From assembly GCF_902499115.1 (NCBI RefSeq), contig NZ_CABVPN010000026.1, forward strand, positions 58,421 to 122,420: DNA of 64,000 nt. Direction: 5' to 3'. A model generated the notes under the pieces. That model was not told the origin of the DNA, searched no databases, and saw only the letters and a list, made by a program, of their open reading frames with translations. Numbering within the stretch: position 1 is the first letter of the stretch; every line of letters begins with the position of its first letter. This document shows positions 1 to 8,530 of the stretch, piece after piece. Position numbers and translations under genes: made by a program. Origin of the DNA: Burkholderia diffusa (GTDB lineage Bacteria; Pseudomonadota; Gammaproteobacteria; Burkholderiales; Burkholderiaceae).

Positions 1-730
1 GCAGGCGCACGGACGGCGTGACCTGATACGCGCCGCTCACGTGCACGAAGCTCACCTTCGCGCCATTGACCGAACTGCCGTTCACGGACGACACCGAGGT
101 CTGCTGGTAGCCGGCGTTGATCGACGCGGGCCCTTGCGCGTAGGTCAGCTCGACGCCGTACGTGCTGTCGAGGCCCATCGCGCCGGCATGATTGCCGAAC
201 CCGTAGATCGCATCGACGCTGAAGCCGCTGTACGAGAACTTGTACTTCACCGAGTTCGGCACCGTCAGGTAATTGCCGATGCCGTTGTACGCCCAGCTGT
301 CCTGCCAGTAGTCGCCGACGGTCATCGGATCGAACACGTCGCCCATCGTGTCGTACAGCGGGGCGTACTGGTTGCCGAAGGTCAGCGAGCCGTACCGGTC
401 GCTCGACAGGCCGACGTATGCCTGCCGGCTGAACAGCGTGTTCGCGACGTGCAGCTTGCCGTCGCCGAGCTCGAAACCGTTCTCCAGACGAAAGATCGCC
501 GACAGGCCGCCGCCGAGATCCTCGCTGCCGCGCAAGCCCCAGCGGCTGTGCGTTTCGGGACCGACCGTCATTCCGATCAGGTCCTTCCCGTCGGGGCCGG
601 CATTCGTCTGATAACGGATCGCCGTATCGACGAGGCCATACAACGTGACGGAACTCTGCGCAAATGCGGACGATGCCGCGGTCAAGACGAATACCGCGCC
701 GACACCACCGGATACGACGATGCGTTTCAT
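1..730 (-). CDS. Gram-negative porin, C-terminus cut by window edge
   Basis: Outer-membrane trimeric porin of the Burkholderia OmpC-like family, which lets small solutes diffuse into the periplasm. About 243 codons are present. A signal peptide of about 24 residues ends in SSAFA and is followed by QSSVTLYGLVDTAI, the usual first beta strand. Later come the family signatures WGLRGSEDLGGGLSAIF and YVGLSSDRYGSLTFGNQ. The remaining strands and the terminal aromatic residue lie left of position 1. The start at 730 has AGGGAGG upstream on the minus strand. Family is clear; the solute cannot be inferred. Confidence 0.93.
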   Translation of the reverse strand, partial: MKRIVVSGGVGAVFVLTAASSAFAQSSVTLYGLVDTAIRYQTNAGPDGKDLIGMTVGPETHSRWGLRGSEDLGGGLSAIFRLENGFELGDGKLHVANTLFSRQAYVGLSSDRYGSLTFGNQYAPLYDTMGDVFDPMTVGDYWQDSWAYNGIGNYLTVPNSVKYKFSYSGFSVDAIYGFGNHAGAMGLDSTYGVELTYAQGPASINAGYQQTSVSSVNGSSVNGAKVSFVHVSGAYQVTPSVRL

Positions 731-956
731 GAAAGGCCTCCCTGAGCGATTGATTTTGTAAGCAGTCCGACAGCATTCGTGTCCGCCTGCCGGTATAGCG
801 CTCGGGAGAATAATCGGTCATATTCGCGGCACCTATTGCTCTTTCTGGATTGGACCTTTCCAACGCCGTCAACAATCGCGGTAACAGCCGTGCGACGGCC
901 GGAGCGTCGCGCTCGGGTAAGATGAACGCTCCTTCCGTCGCTTCGCCGCCCAAGCC

Positions 957-1571
957 ATGTCGACCACCATCGCCCTCCTGCTGCCGCTCGCCGGCGTCCT
1001 GTTCCTGAGCGTGGCCAGCCCTGGCCCGAACTTCGTGATCGTCACGTCGACCGCGGTCGCGCAGCGCCGCGCCGGCGTGATGACCGGGCTCGGCCTCGCG
1101 GCCGCATCGGGCACCTGGGCCGCGATCGCGATTGCCGGCTTCGGCCTGCTCGTCACCCACGTCGCCTGGGTGCACAGCGCGCTGCGGCTGGCGGGTGCCA
1201 CGTACCTGATCTGGCTCGGCCTGAAAATGGTGCTGACCGCGCGCCAGCCGCTCGCCGTTTCCGCGCCGGCCGCGTCCTCCGGTTGGCATGCCGCGAAGAA
1301 GGGTTACGTGGTCAGCATGACGAACCCGAAATCCGTCGCGTTCTACGGCAGTATCTTCGCGTTGATGGTGCCGGCCCATGCGCCGGCGTGGTTCGATCTC
1401 GCGGTCGTCGCGCTGTCGATCGGAATTTCAGGCGCGTGGTACTGCACGATGGCGCTACTCGCGTCGCACCCGTCGGTGCGCCGGCTGCTGATCCGGCGCA
1501 AGGCCGTGCTCGATACGACGGCCGGGCTGCTGCTGATGGGGCTCGGCGGGCGGATGCTGGCCGGGCGCTGA
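957..1571 (+). CDS. LysE/RhtB family amino-acid exporter
   Basis: A 204-residue inner-membrane protein of the LysE/RhtB family, which exports amino acids or small metabolites with the proton gradient. The N-terminal signature SPGPNFVIVTSTAV and the motif GATYLIWLGLKMVL are typical, and the length equals the family norm. Hydrophobic stretches suit five or six membrane helices. The substrate is not predictable. No strong ribosome binding site is seen before the ATG. It stands alone: the porin upstream is divergent and the amidase downstream is convergent. Confidence 0.88.
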   Translation: MSTTIALLLPLAGVLFLSVASPGPNFVIVTSTAVAQRRAGVMTGLGLAAASGTWAAIAIAGFGLLVTHVAWVHSALRLAGATYLIWLGLKMVLTARQPLAVSAPAASSGWHAAKKGYVVSMTNPKSVAFYGSIFALMVPAHAPAWFDLAVVALSIGISGAWYCTMALLASHPSVRRLLIRRKAVLDTTAGLLLMGLGGRMLAGR

Positions 1572-1666
1572 GCGCCATTGCGGCCCCGCATCGCCACGGA
1601 AAAGGGCCACTTGCGACACCCTGCGCGCGATGCGCCACACGTTGAAACGGCATCCGAAATGAAATC

Positions 1667-1689
1667 GCGCGCCGGGTCGAACGGCGCGC
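1667..1689. terminator. Weak hairpin between convergent genes
   Basis: GCGCGCC and GGCGCGC form a perfect 7-bp stem with a 9-nt loop between the convergent exporter and amidase genes. No T-run follows on either strand, so a role in termination is only possible. Confidence 0.3.
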
Positions 1690-1758
1690 TTCGATGGAAC
1701 GATGGATCGATGGCCGACGGGCGTGGCGCATCGTCGACGCACCACGCCCGTCACCGCA

Positions 1759-3162
1759 TCAGCGTACCGGATCGACTGCCACGATCGGCGCGCCGCGCCC
1801 CTCGATGTCACGCCCCGCGAGCAAGCACAGATCCTCGCGATGATGCGCGGCAACCACCTGCACCCCCACCGGCACGTTGTTCACGATCCCGGTCGTCACC
1901 GCGAGCCCCGGCAGCCCCATCGCCGGCAGCGCCCGCAGCGTGAGCTGCGCTTCCCATACGCGCTCGAACGCTTCCGGCCCTTGCCGATCGAGATCGTCGG
2001 GAAACGGAAGCTCGGACGACACCGGCAACAACAACACCGCATATTCGTCGAGAAACAGGCGCCACTGCCGCGTCAGCGTCGTACGCCGCACGAGCGCACG
2101 GCTGATCACGTCGGCCGGCAGATCGCGCACCTTGCCGCGCACGGCGGCGATCACCGCGGCCGCGCCCGGATCGCCGTCGCTTGCCACCGCGTTTGCCAGC
2201 GCATCGAATCCGTCGCCGAGCCAGAGTTGCTCCTGCAACAGCGCGGCATCGCGCATCGGCGGCGTATCGTCGATTTCTTCGACGGCCCATCCCGCGTCGA
2301 CGAGCCGTCGCGCGGCATCGCGCAGCGCGGCCTCGACCTCGGGCACGACTTCCAGACCGCGCGGACGCACGCACAGCGCCGCGCGCTTCGGCACGGGGCG
2401 ACCGTCGATCGGCACCGGCACGTGCCACGGGTCGCGCGGGTCCGGTGCGGCGAGCGCACGCAGCGCCAGCGCGAGATCGTCGATCGTGCGTGCGATCGGC
2501 CCCGTCGTCGACATCAGTTGCGCGCCGATCGCACGCTCCGGCGATGACGCATTGAATGCCGGCACACGCCCGAGCGACGGCCGGATGCCATGCACGCCAC
2601 ACGCATAGGCCGGATAACGCACCGAGCCGCCGATGTCGGTGCCGAGCGCGATCGGGCCGATCCCGGCGGCCACGGCAGCCGCCGCGCCGCCGCTCGAACC
2701 ACCCGGCGTCAGCGAACGGTTGCGTGGATTGTACGTATGGCCGTGCACGAGGTTCGACGTGAACCAGCGCAGCGCGAACGTCGGCGAATTGGTGCGGCCG
2801 AGCAGCACGGCGCCGGCCTTTCTCAGGTTCGACACCGACGGGCTGTCGGCGCTCGCGATCAGGTTTTCCTGCAACCGCGTGCCGTTGGTCGTCGCGAACG
2901 CCGCGACGTCGACGTTGATCTTCACAGTCACGGGCACCCCGGCAAGCGGGCCCGGATCGTCGCCGCGGGCGATCGCGCGATCGACGTCGTCGGCCTGCCG
3001 CCGCACGTCGTCGGGGCGATGCTCGACCACCGCATTGATCGCCGGGTTCACCGCGTCGAGGCGGGCCAGTGCGGCATCCGCCACTTCCCGCGCGGACACT
3101 TCACGTTGCCGCACGCGTTTCGCAATTTCAGTCGCCGACAGTTGCCAGAGTTGCTGCGTCAT
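1759..3162 (-). CDS. Amidase signature family enzyme
   Basis: A 467-residue amidase-signature hydrolase that cleaves an amide bond with a Ser-cisSer-Lys triad. The triad is visible as Lys81 (VPVTVKINVD), Ser156 (GGSSGG) and Ser180 (TDIGGSVRYPA), with the usual 24-residue spacing between the serines. Length is normal for the family. There is no signal peptide, so it should be cytoplasmic. The start at 3162 has AGGAGAAG close upstream. No GatB or GatC gene is adjacent, so a role in tRNA amidation is unlikely; the substrate is unknown. Confidence 0.92.
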   Translation of the reverse strand: MTQQLWQLSATEIAKRVRQREVSAREVADAALARLDAVNPAINAVVEHRPDDVRRQADDVDRAIARGDDPGPLAGVPVTVKINVDVAAFATTNGTRLQENLIASADSPSVSNLRKAGAVLLGRTNSPTFALRWFTSNLVHGHTYNPRNRSLTPGGSSGGAAAAVAAGIGPIALGTDIGGSVRYPAYACGVHGIRPSLGRVPAFNASSPERAIGAQLMSTTGPIARTIDDLALALRALAAPDPRDPWHVPVPIDGRPVPKRAALCVRPRGLEVVPEVEAALRDAARRLVDAGWAVEEIDDTPPMRDAALLQEQLWLGDGFDALANAVASDGDPGAAAVIAAVRGKVRDLPADVISRALVRRTTLTRQWRLFLDEYAVLLLPVSSELPFPDDLDRQGPEAFERVWEAQLTLRALPAMGLPGLAVTTGIVNNVPVGVQVVAAHHREDLCLLAGRDIEGRGAPIVAVDPVR

Positions 3163-3234
3163 GACTTCTCCTCGTGAAAGGACATCACAATCACCGACGG
3201 CGCCACGTCATCCGCCACGCGGCGCCGCATTCAC

Positions 3235-4026
3235 TCACTGCGCATCCTGCTTCGCACGTTCCGCGGCCGCGATGATCGCGTCGGCCACGGCCTTGGGCTG
3301 GCTCAGCATCGCGACGTGGCTGCCGTTCACGCGCGTGACCGTCGCGCCGATCCGCTTCGCCATCGCCTCTTGCAGCTTCGGATCGATCATCCGGTCCTGC
3401 GTCGCGACAACGAACGACGACGGCTTTGCATGCCACGCGGCCTGCGCGACCTTCTCCGAGATGCAGCCACCGTACCACGGCCCTTGCGTCGCCGCGACGA
3501 CGCGTTGCTGCGCGGGCGGAAGGTCCGGTGCGAAATCCTGCGCGATCGCCTTGTCCGACAGCGTCGCGAAACCGCCTCCGTCCTTGCGCAGTTCGCCGGC
3601 CCACGACGGGGCCGGCAACCCCTGCGTGACGTCGGCGATCGACTGGCCGTTGTCCGGCGCGAATGCCGCGACGTAGACGAGCGACTTCACCTTGTCGTCA
3701 TTGCCGGCGTCGCTGATCACGACACCGGCCCACGAATGGCCGACCAGCACGACAGGGCCCTTCTGTTCGTCGATCGCGCGCTTCGTCGCGGCTGCGTCGT
3801 CGGCCAGCGAGCTCAGCGGGTTCTGCACCGACACGACGTGCAAGCCGCGCGCTTCGAGCAGCGGAATCACGCGGTTCCAGCTCGACCCGTCGGCGAATGC
3901 GCCGTGCACGAGCACGACGTTCGTGCCCTTCAGGTCGTCCTTCGGCGCGGCCTGCGCCGCGACCGCACCGAACAGCCCGCCGAGCACCGCCGCGGACACC
4001 AGAACCCGTTTCGTCAAACCGATCAT
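3235..4026 (-). CDS. Secreted alpha/beta hydrolase
   Basis: A 263-residue alpha/beta hydrolase with an N-terminal signal peptide (MIGLTKRVLVSAAVLGG, cleavage after AQA), so it is probably periplasmic. Visible motifs are VHGAFADGSSW (oxyanion region), GHSWAG (nucleophile serine) and VNGSHVAML (catalytic histidine region). Two ATGs lie two codons apart. AAAGGAG is only 1 nt from the first (4032) but 7 nt from the second (4026), so the second is chosen. Such proteins resemble esterases; the substrate is unknown. It precedes no obvious partner. Confidence 0.87.
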   Translation of the reverse strand: MIGLTKRVLVSAAVLGGLFGAVAAQAAPKDDLKGTNVVLVHGAFADGSSWNRVIPLLEARGLHVVSVQNPLSSLADDAAATKRAIDEQKGPVVLVGHSWAGVVISDAGNDDKVKSLVYVAAFAPDNGQSIADVTQGLPAPSWAGELRKDGGGFATLSDKAIAQDFAPDLPPAQQRVVAATQGPWYGGCISEKVAQAAWHAKPSSFVVATQDRMIDPKLQEAMAKRIGATVTRVNGSHVAMLSQPKAVADAIIAAAERAKQDAQ

Positions 4027-4108
4027 CTTCATGCTCCTTTCCGTCGTGTCGTTCATCTGAAGTGTTTCCGATGCGGCCGCGCCCGCGCGTGGCAGGCGCG
4101 GCAACGCA

Positions 4109-4465
4109 TCACGAATGCGCGTACAGATCGTCGGTGTCCGTCCGCGCGTTCCGTGCGGCGCGCTTGTCGGCCGCGGCGTAGCCGGTGGCACGCGCCGACG
4201 CGGCAGCCACGTTGTCGTCCTGCGACTTCGACGGGCCGTTCTGGTCCGAGCGTGCCACCTGCTGCGCCGCGGCGACGGCGCTCTCTGCGGCGGCGATATC
4301 GTCCGGGTAATGCGCTTCACTGCCGGCGGGGTTGTAGCCGGCCTTCTCGAGCCGGATGAGGTCGGCGCGCACGTCGGCACGCGTGAGGCCGTGGCCGGTA
4401 TCGGCGAACGACAATGCAGGGATCGAAACGAGCACGGCAACTGCGAGGATTCGAGCGGCTTTCAT
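4109..4465 (-). CDS. DUF4148 domain small secreted protein
   Basis: A 118-residue protein with a signal peptide (MKAARILAVAVLVSIPALSFA) followed by the DUF4148 core: LTRADVRADLIRLEKAGYNPAG and HYPDDIAAAESAVAA. DUF4148 proteins are abundant in Burkholderia and of unknown function, often linked to envelope or stress responses. The C-terminal part is rich in alanine, arginine and aspartate and looks disordered. A GGAG ribosome site precedes the ATG. Orientation matches the downstream hydrolase, 82 bp away, but co-transcription is uncertain. Confidence 0.87.
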   Translation of the reverse strand: MKAARILAVAVLVSIPALSFADTGHGLTRADVRADLIRLEKAGYNPAGSEAHYPDDIAAAESAVAAAQQVARSDQNGPSKSQDDNVAAASARATGYAAADKRAARNARTDTDDLYAHS

Positions 4466-4685
4466 GAGATTTCTCCTTGGAGGAAGTTGGGGTATCGATC
4501 ACTCGGCATCCGGTGCGAACGTCTCGCACCGAACGTTTGCTGCATGTCGACAGTAGAACCCGCTCACGTATCCGGCATGTTTCCGAAACAGGGGCGTTGT
4601 GCAATCCGATGTTTCCGCAGCGGTTCCCGATACAGTGCGATACAAACCCGGTAACCAACACACCGCTCGCCCGCCCCCCACCATG

Positions 4686-4716
4686 AAAAAAGGCGTGCCA
4701 CGCGCGGCACGCCTTT
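4686..4716 (-). terminator. Intrinsic terminator after cytochrome P460 gene
   Basis: AAAGGCGTGCC (4689-4699) and GGCACGCCTTT (4706-4716) form a perfect 11-bp stem. Read on the minus strand it ends in six T residues, 27 bp past the cytochrome stop codon. Confidence 0.8.
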
Positions 4717-4743
4717 CCGTCAGACCGATCCGGTCAGGTCACA

Positions 4744-5280
4744 TCAGGGCGCAAGCCGCGTGAACACAAGATCGTGATTCTTCACGCGCGCCTGATGACA
4801 CGCGAAGCAGGTCTGGTGCTGACCGATATCAGCCGGCACGCCGTTGATGAAGCGCCCGAAGCCCCAGCCGCCCGTCGACGCGTAACGGCGCGAATCCTTC
4901 ACCATCACCTGCACGGTCGTCGCCTGGCCGGGCACCGTCGCCGGCGCGAACTCTTCGGACTGCTTGCGCTTGTACGCGAGCTTCACGAGGATCGTGCCGT
5001 CCGGAAACGGTAGCGTCGACCGTTCGAGCGCGCGGATCGCGACGGGATTGCCGAGGACCACGCGCAATTCGTCGAGCGGCGCCGCTTCCTCGGCCGGCGC
5101 GACCATTTCCCACTTGCGGTAGCCGGGCGGGATCGTCACGCCGTAGATCGGCGATGCCGCCGGCTTCGGCTGCTCCGCGAACGCGGCCGGACCGCTCGCC
5201 GACCACGCGCCCGCCAGCAGCGCGCCCGCGACGAGCGCACGGCGCGCGCCGCGGCGCAACGCACCCGTGTCTGCCCGCAT
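4744..5280 (-). CDS. Cytochrome P460 family c-type haem protein
   Basis: A 178-residue exported protein with an unusually arginine-rich signal region (about 35 residues, ending AAFA). It contains the P460-family features GYRKWEMV, FPDGTILVKLAYK and GRFINGVPADIGQHQTCFACH. CFACH is the single haem-c attachment motif, near the C-terminus. Members act in the periplasm; some oxidise hydroxylamine, many are uncharacterised. Its ATG overlaps the stop of the upstream hydrolase (TGATG at 5282-5278), so translation is coupled. No ammonia-oxidation genes are nearby, so a role in nitrogen oxidation is not implied. Confidence 0.85.
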   Translation of the reverse strand: MRADTGALRRGARRALVAGALLAGAWSASGPAAFAEQPKPAASPIYGVTIPPGYRKWEMVAPAEEAAPLDELRVVLGNPVAIRALERSTLPFPDGTILVKLAYKRKQSEEFAPATVPGQATTVQVMVKDSRRYASTGGWGFGRFINGVPADIGQHQTCFACHQARVKNHDLVFTRLAP

Positions 5281-6323
5281 CACAGGTGTTCCACTTGCAG
5301 GATCGCATCCGCGAATGCCTGCGGCGCTTCCTGCGGCAGGTTGTGGCCGATGCCGCCGGTGATGGTCCGGTGCTGATACTTGCCCGTGAACTTCTTCGCA
5401 TAAGCGGCAGGCTCCGGATGCGGCGCGCCGTTCGCGTCGCCCTCCATCGTGATCGTCGGCACGGTGATGGCCGGGCCGGCGGCGAGCCGCCGCTCGATGT
5501 CGTCGTATTGGGCTTCGCCCTTCGCAAGCCCGAGGCGCCAGCGATAGTTGTGGATCACGACGGCCACGTGGTCGGGGTTCTGGAACGATGCGGCGCTGCG
5601 CGCGTAGGTTTCGTCGGAGAACTGCCACTTCGGCGACGCGAGCTGCCAGATCAGCTTGTTGAACGCGTCGCGGTTCGCCGCGTAGCCGAGCGCACCGCGC
5701 TCGGTCGTGAAGTAGAACTGATACCACCACTGGAATTCCGCCTGCGGCGGCAGCGGCTTGCGGTTCGCCTCCTGGCTGCCGATCAGGTAGCCGCTCACCG
5801 ACACCAGCGCCTTCACGCGCTGCGGCCAGAGTGCCGCGATGATGTCGGCCGTGCGCGCACCCCAGTCGTAGCCGCCGAACACCGCGCGATCGATCTTCAG
5901 CGCATCCATCAGCGCGACGATGTCGACGGCCGTCACCGCCTGCTGGCCGTTGCGCACGGTGTCGGCCGAGCGGAACGTCGTCGACCCGTAGCCGCGCAGG
6001 TACGGCACGATCACGCGATAGCCGGCCGCCGTGAGCAGCGGCGCGACTTCCGCGTAGCTGTAGATGTCGTACGGCCAGCCGTGCAGCAGGAACACGACGG
6101 GGCCGTTCTTCGGTCCGAGATCCGCATACCCGACGTTCAGCACGCCCGCGTCGATCTGTTGGATCTTGCCGAGCGAGGCCGCGCCGGCCGCGCGCTTCGG
6201 CGCAGACGCATCGGGCGCCGACTGCGCGCGTGCCAGCGAGCCGAACCCGAGGTCGGCGAGGCTCAGGCTGGCGAGTGTCGTGCCCAGAATCAGGCGGCGG
6301 CGGGTGTTCACGGTATCAGGCAT
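5280..6323 (-). CDS. Tat-exported epoxide hydrolase-like alpha/beta hydrolase
   Basis: A 347-residue alpha/beta hydrolase of the epoxide hydrolase/haloalkane dehalogenase branch. Signatures are LLHGWPYDIYSY (oxyanion), GGYDWGAR (nucleophile Asp elbow), LRGYGSTTF and TGGIGHNLPQEAP (catalytic His). The N-terminus NTRRRLILGTTLASLSLADL resembles a twin-arginine signal, so it likely acts in the periplasm beside the cytochrome P460 it is coupled to. The start at 6323 is preferred over an in-frame ATG at 6368 because GGAG lies 8 nt upstream and the Tat motif then sits at the N-terminus. Substrate unknown. Confidence 0.87.
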   Translation of the reverse strand: MPDTVNTRRRLILGTTLASLSLADLGFGSLARAQSAPDASAPKRAAGAASLGKIQQIDAGVLNVGYADLGPKNGPVVFLLHGWPYDIYSYAEVAPLLTAAGYRVIVPYLRGYGSTTFRSADTVRNGQQAVTAVDIVALMDALKIDRAVFGGYDWGARTADIIAALWPQRVKALVSVSGYLIGSQEANRKPLPPQAEFQWWYQFYFTTERGALGYAANRDAFNKLIWQLASPKWQFSDETYARSAASFQNPDHVAVVIHNYRWRLGLAKGEAQYDDIERRLAAGPAITVPTITMEGDANGAPHPEPAAYAKKFTGKYQHRTITGGIGHNLPQEAPQAFADAILQVEHL

Positions 6324-6580
6324 GACGCGTTCTCCATTGTCGATCGCTAAGGAAGTGGCCCGCGGCACGTGCGGGCGTTCAGGTATCGCCGTTCACGGCG
6401 GCGGCACGTGGCACCGCGCCGCCCTTGTGAATCGCTTCATCGGTTTTATATCCGAACCATCCGGAGGCTTTGTATCCCAACGTATCTGTGTTCCGGTACG
6501 ACATACAGCGATTCAAAAATCGCCTGCGAAACGGCGCGTCCCGGGGCCGCGCGGCACACGCGACCCCGTGCGCCGGCGCT

Positions 6581-7960
6581 TCAGAACAGCTTGACGATCG
6601 CCGGCACGCTGAGCACCGCGACGTAATACCCCATGAACTGCACGCCCGTGTTGAATGCAAACAGGCGCGACAGCATCCCGCCGAACAGGCCGACCGTGAC
6701 GATCACCGCGAGCCCCGGCAACTGTCCTTCCCACACGCCGATCACGACGATCAGCCCCGCGAATGTCGCGATGATCGCCTCGTGGCTCAGCTTGCGCGCG
6801 ACGAACGCCGCCGCGCGGTGCGCGTGATGCATCGCGAGCGGATACGCGATCAGCACCGCCAGCAGGATCGACAGCAGGCCGTAGCCGAGGAACTCCGGCC
6901 AGCTCATCAGCGTATGCAGGTTGTGAATTTGCCCGCTCGCCGCGTCGACCGTGAAGCGCGGCGGCGCATTGAACAGCGGCGCGGCCGGGCCTGCCGCCAC
7001 CGGGCTCAGCGGCAACCCGAACGCGATCAGCGGAATCAGCGCCTCCGCGATGTAGGTCGCCTCGGTCACGCCGTTGCGCGCGGCGATCACGGTCGTCAGG
7101 CGCTGATACGCATGGCGCACGCGCGCGCCAACGATCTCGCCCATCAGCACCGTCATCGCGACCGGGCTGAACACGAAGGTCGCGCTCGACACGACGGCCG
7201 TCCCGACCGTCCATCCGACCTGTTCGCGGTCGAGCACCTTCAGCGGATTCGGGAAGTAACCGCGCCAGCCCTTCACGTCCGGCGCGAGCACGAACGTCGA
7301 CGGCCCGTCGCGACGCATGCGCCGCCGCTCGGCCGGGGACAGGATCGAGAACAGGTCGGCGACCAACGGACCGATCGCGATCCCGAGGAAGTAGCTGACG
7401 CTCAGCTTCACGCCGTAACGACCGGTCAGCGCCTGCAGCCCGACCACCAGCATCACGAACGGCACGAGCAGCAGCACCGACGCCCAGCGCCCCGCCGAAA
7501 AATATGCGATCCCGACCGCCGCCGCGAGGAACACCCACGGTGCGGCCTTCGCGATCGCCGTGCCGAACGGTGCGAGCAGCGACGCGAACAGCACCGCGAG
7601 CGGCAGCGCGACGAACGCGGCGACGATCGCGCCGGAAATCATCTTGCGCAGCGCAATGTGCGGTACGCCGAGCGCGCGCAGCAGCGTCGCCTGCTGCAAC
7701 AGCGGCGCGGCCATCGTGTCGCCGGGAATGCCGAGCAGCGCCGTCGGGATCGAATGCGTGATGTGCTTGGCCACCGCACCCGCGAGAAAGAACGTGAACA
7801 CGCCGGCGGGCGGCACGCCGAGCAGCGCGACGAGCAGCGTAAGCGGCGCGATCGTCGTCGTTTCGTCCGTGCCGGAGATCAGGCCGATGCCCGAGAACAC
7901 GATCGCGCCGAGCAGCCCCATCGCCAGCGCGGACGGCAACGCATGCACGAATGCGTCCAT
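6581..7960 (-). CDS. TctA-type permease, likely mevalonate uptake
   Basis: A 459-residue polytopic membrane protein of the tripartite tricarboxylate transporter large-subunit (TctA) family. It has many hydrophobic helices and the TctA-like ETTTIAPLTLL and HSIPTALLGIPGDTMAAPLL regions. The ATG overlaps the stop of the preceding two-helix gene (TGATG). No periplasmic TctC binding protein is nearby, which is unusual for TTT systems. The adjacent degradative HMG-CoA reductase suggests mevalonate or a related acid as substrate; that is inference from context. Confidence 0.82.
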   Translation of the reverse strand: MDAFVHALPSALAMGLLGAIVFSGIGLISGTDETTTIAPLTLLVALLGVPPAGVFTFFLAGAVAKHITHSIPTALLGIPGDTMAAPLLQQATLLRALGVPHIALRKMISGAIVAAFVALPLAVLFASLLAPFGTAIAKAAPWVFLAAAVGIAYFSAGRWASVLLLVPFVMLVVGLQALTGRYGVKLSVSYFLGIAIGPLVADLFSILSPAERRRMRRDGPSTFVLAPDVKGWRGYFPNPLKVLDREQVGWTVGTAVVSSATFVFSPVAMTVLMGEIVGARVRHAYQRLTTVIAARNGVTEATYIAEALIPLIAFGLPLSPVAAGPAAPLFNAPPRFTVDAASGQIHNLHTLMSWPEFLGYGLLSILLAVLIAYPLAMHHAHRAAAFVARKLSHEAIIATFAGLIVVIGVWEGQLPGLAVIVTVGLFGGMLSRLFAFNTGVQFMGYYVAVLSVPAIVKLF

Positions 7961-8457
7961 CAGCGGCCTCCCGTGCGCGCCCGCGCGGACGACGCTTCGT
8001 AGGAAGCGAACAGGTCGAGCAGCCCGAGTTCTTCCATTTCGGCACGCGCACTCGGTGACAGGTCGTTTGCCGCGCCGAGGCCGCCCGATGCTTCGGCAAG
8101 TTGCCGGAGCGCTTCGTCGCGCTCGGGGCCGCCGGCCGCGTGCTCGATCACCGTGCGCTTCGGCTTGAACAGCAACGCGCACAGCACGCCGCCCAGCAGG
8201 CAGCCGCCGAGGCCGATCAGCATTGCATAAGCCCGCGCGATGGCCGCATCCTGCACGAACGACGCGAGTGCGAACCGGCCGGCCTCGAAGGCGCCGAGGC
8301 TGATCGCGACGCCGAGCAGGACCGACCATGCCAGGTGTTTCGTGGCGACCGTGTCGCCCCACACCTCGACGAGCGTGTCGGCCGACGCATCGACATGCGC
8401 GGACGGCCGTCCGCGATGCGGCACCGCCGATACGGCGCTTGAACCGGTCTGTTCCAT
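7960..8457 (-). CDS. Two-helix membrane partner of the TctA permease
   Basis: A 165-residue protein with two hydrophobic segments (about residues 42-68 and 75-97), a 40-residue polar N-terminus and a charged C-terminal tail ending ASYEASSARARTGGR. Position and size suggest a small accessory subunit in place of the four-helix TctB, but no sequence motif proves this. The start at 8457 has AAGGAGGAG upstream, and its stop overlaps the permease ATG. It lies between HMG-CoA reductase and permease in one transcription unit. Confidence 0.7.
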   Translation of the reverse strand: MEQTGSSAVSAVPHRGRPSAHVDASADTLVEVWGDTVATKHLAWSVLLGVAISLGAFEAGRFALASFVQDAAIARAYAMLIGLGGCLLGGVLCALLFKPKRTVIEHAAGGPERDEALRQLAEASGGLGAANDLSPSARAEMEELGLLDLFASYEASSARARTGGR

Positions 8458-8530
8458 GTGTCTCCTCCTTGATTGATATGTCGCCGGCCGTACCGGCGCG
8501 TCATGCGGCATGCCGCACGACGGCCGCGGA

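Noticed and set aside
6470..8002. 510-codon plus-strand frame opposite the TctA permease
   Set aside because: Arg/His/Gln-rich shadow with no recognisable domain.
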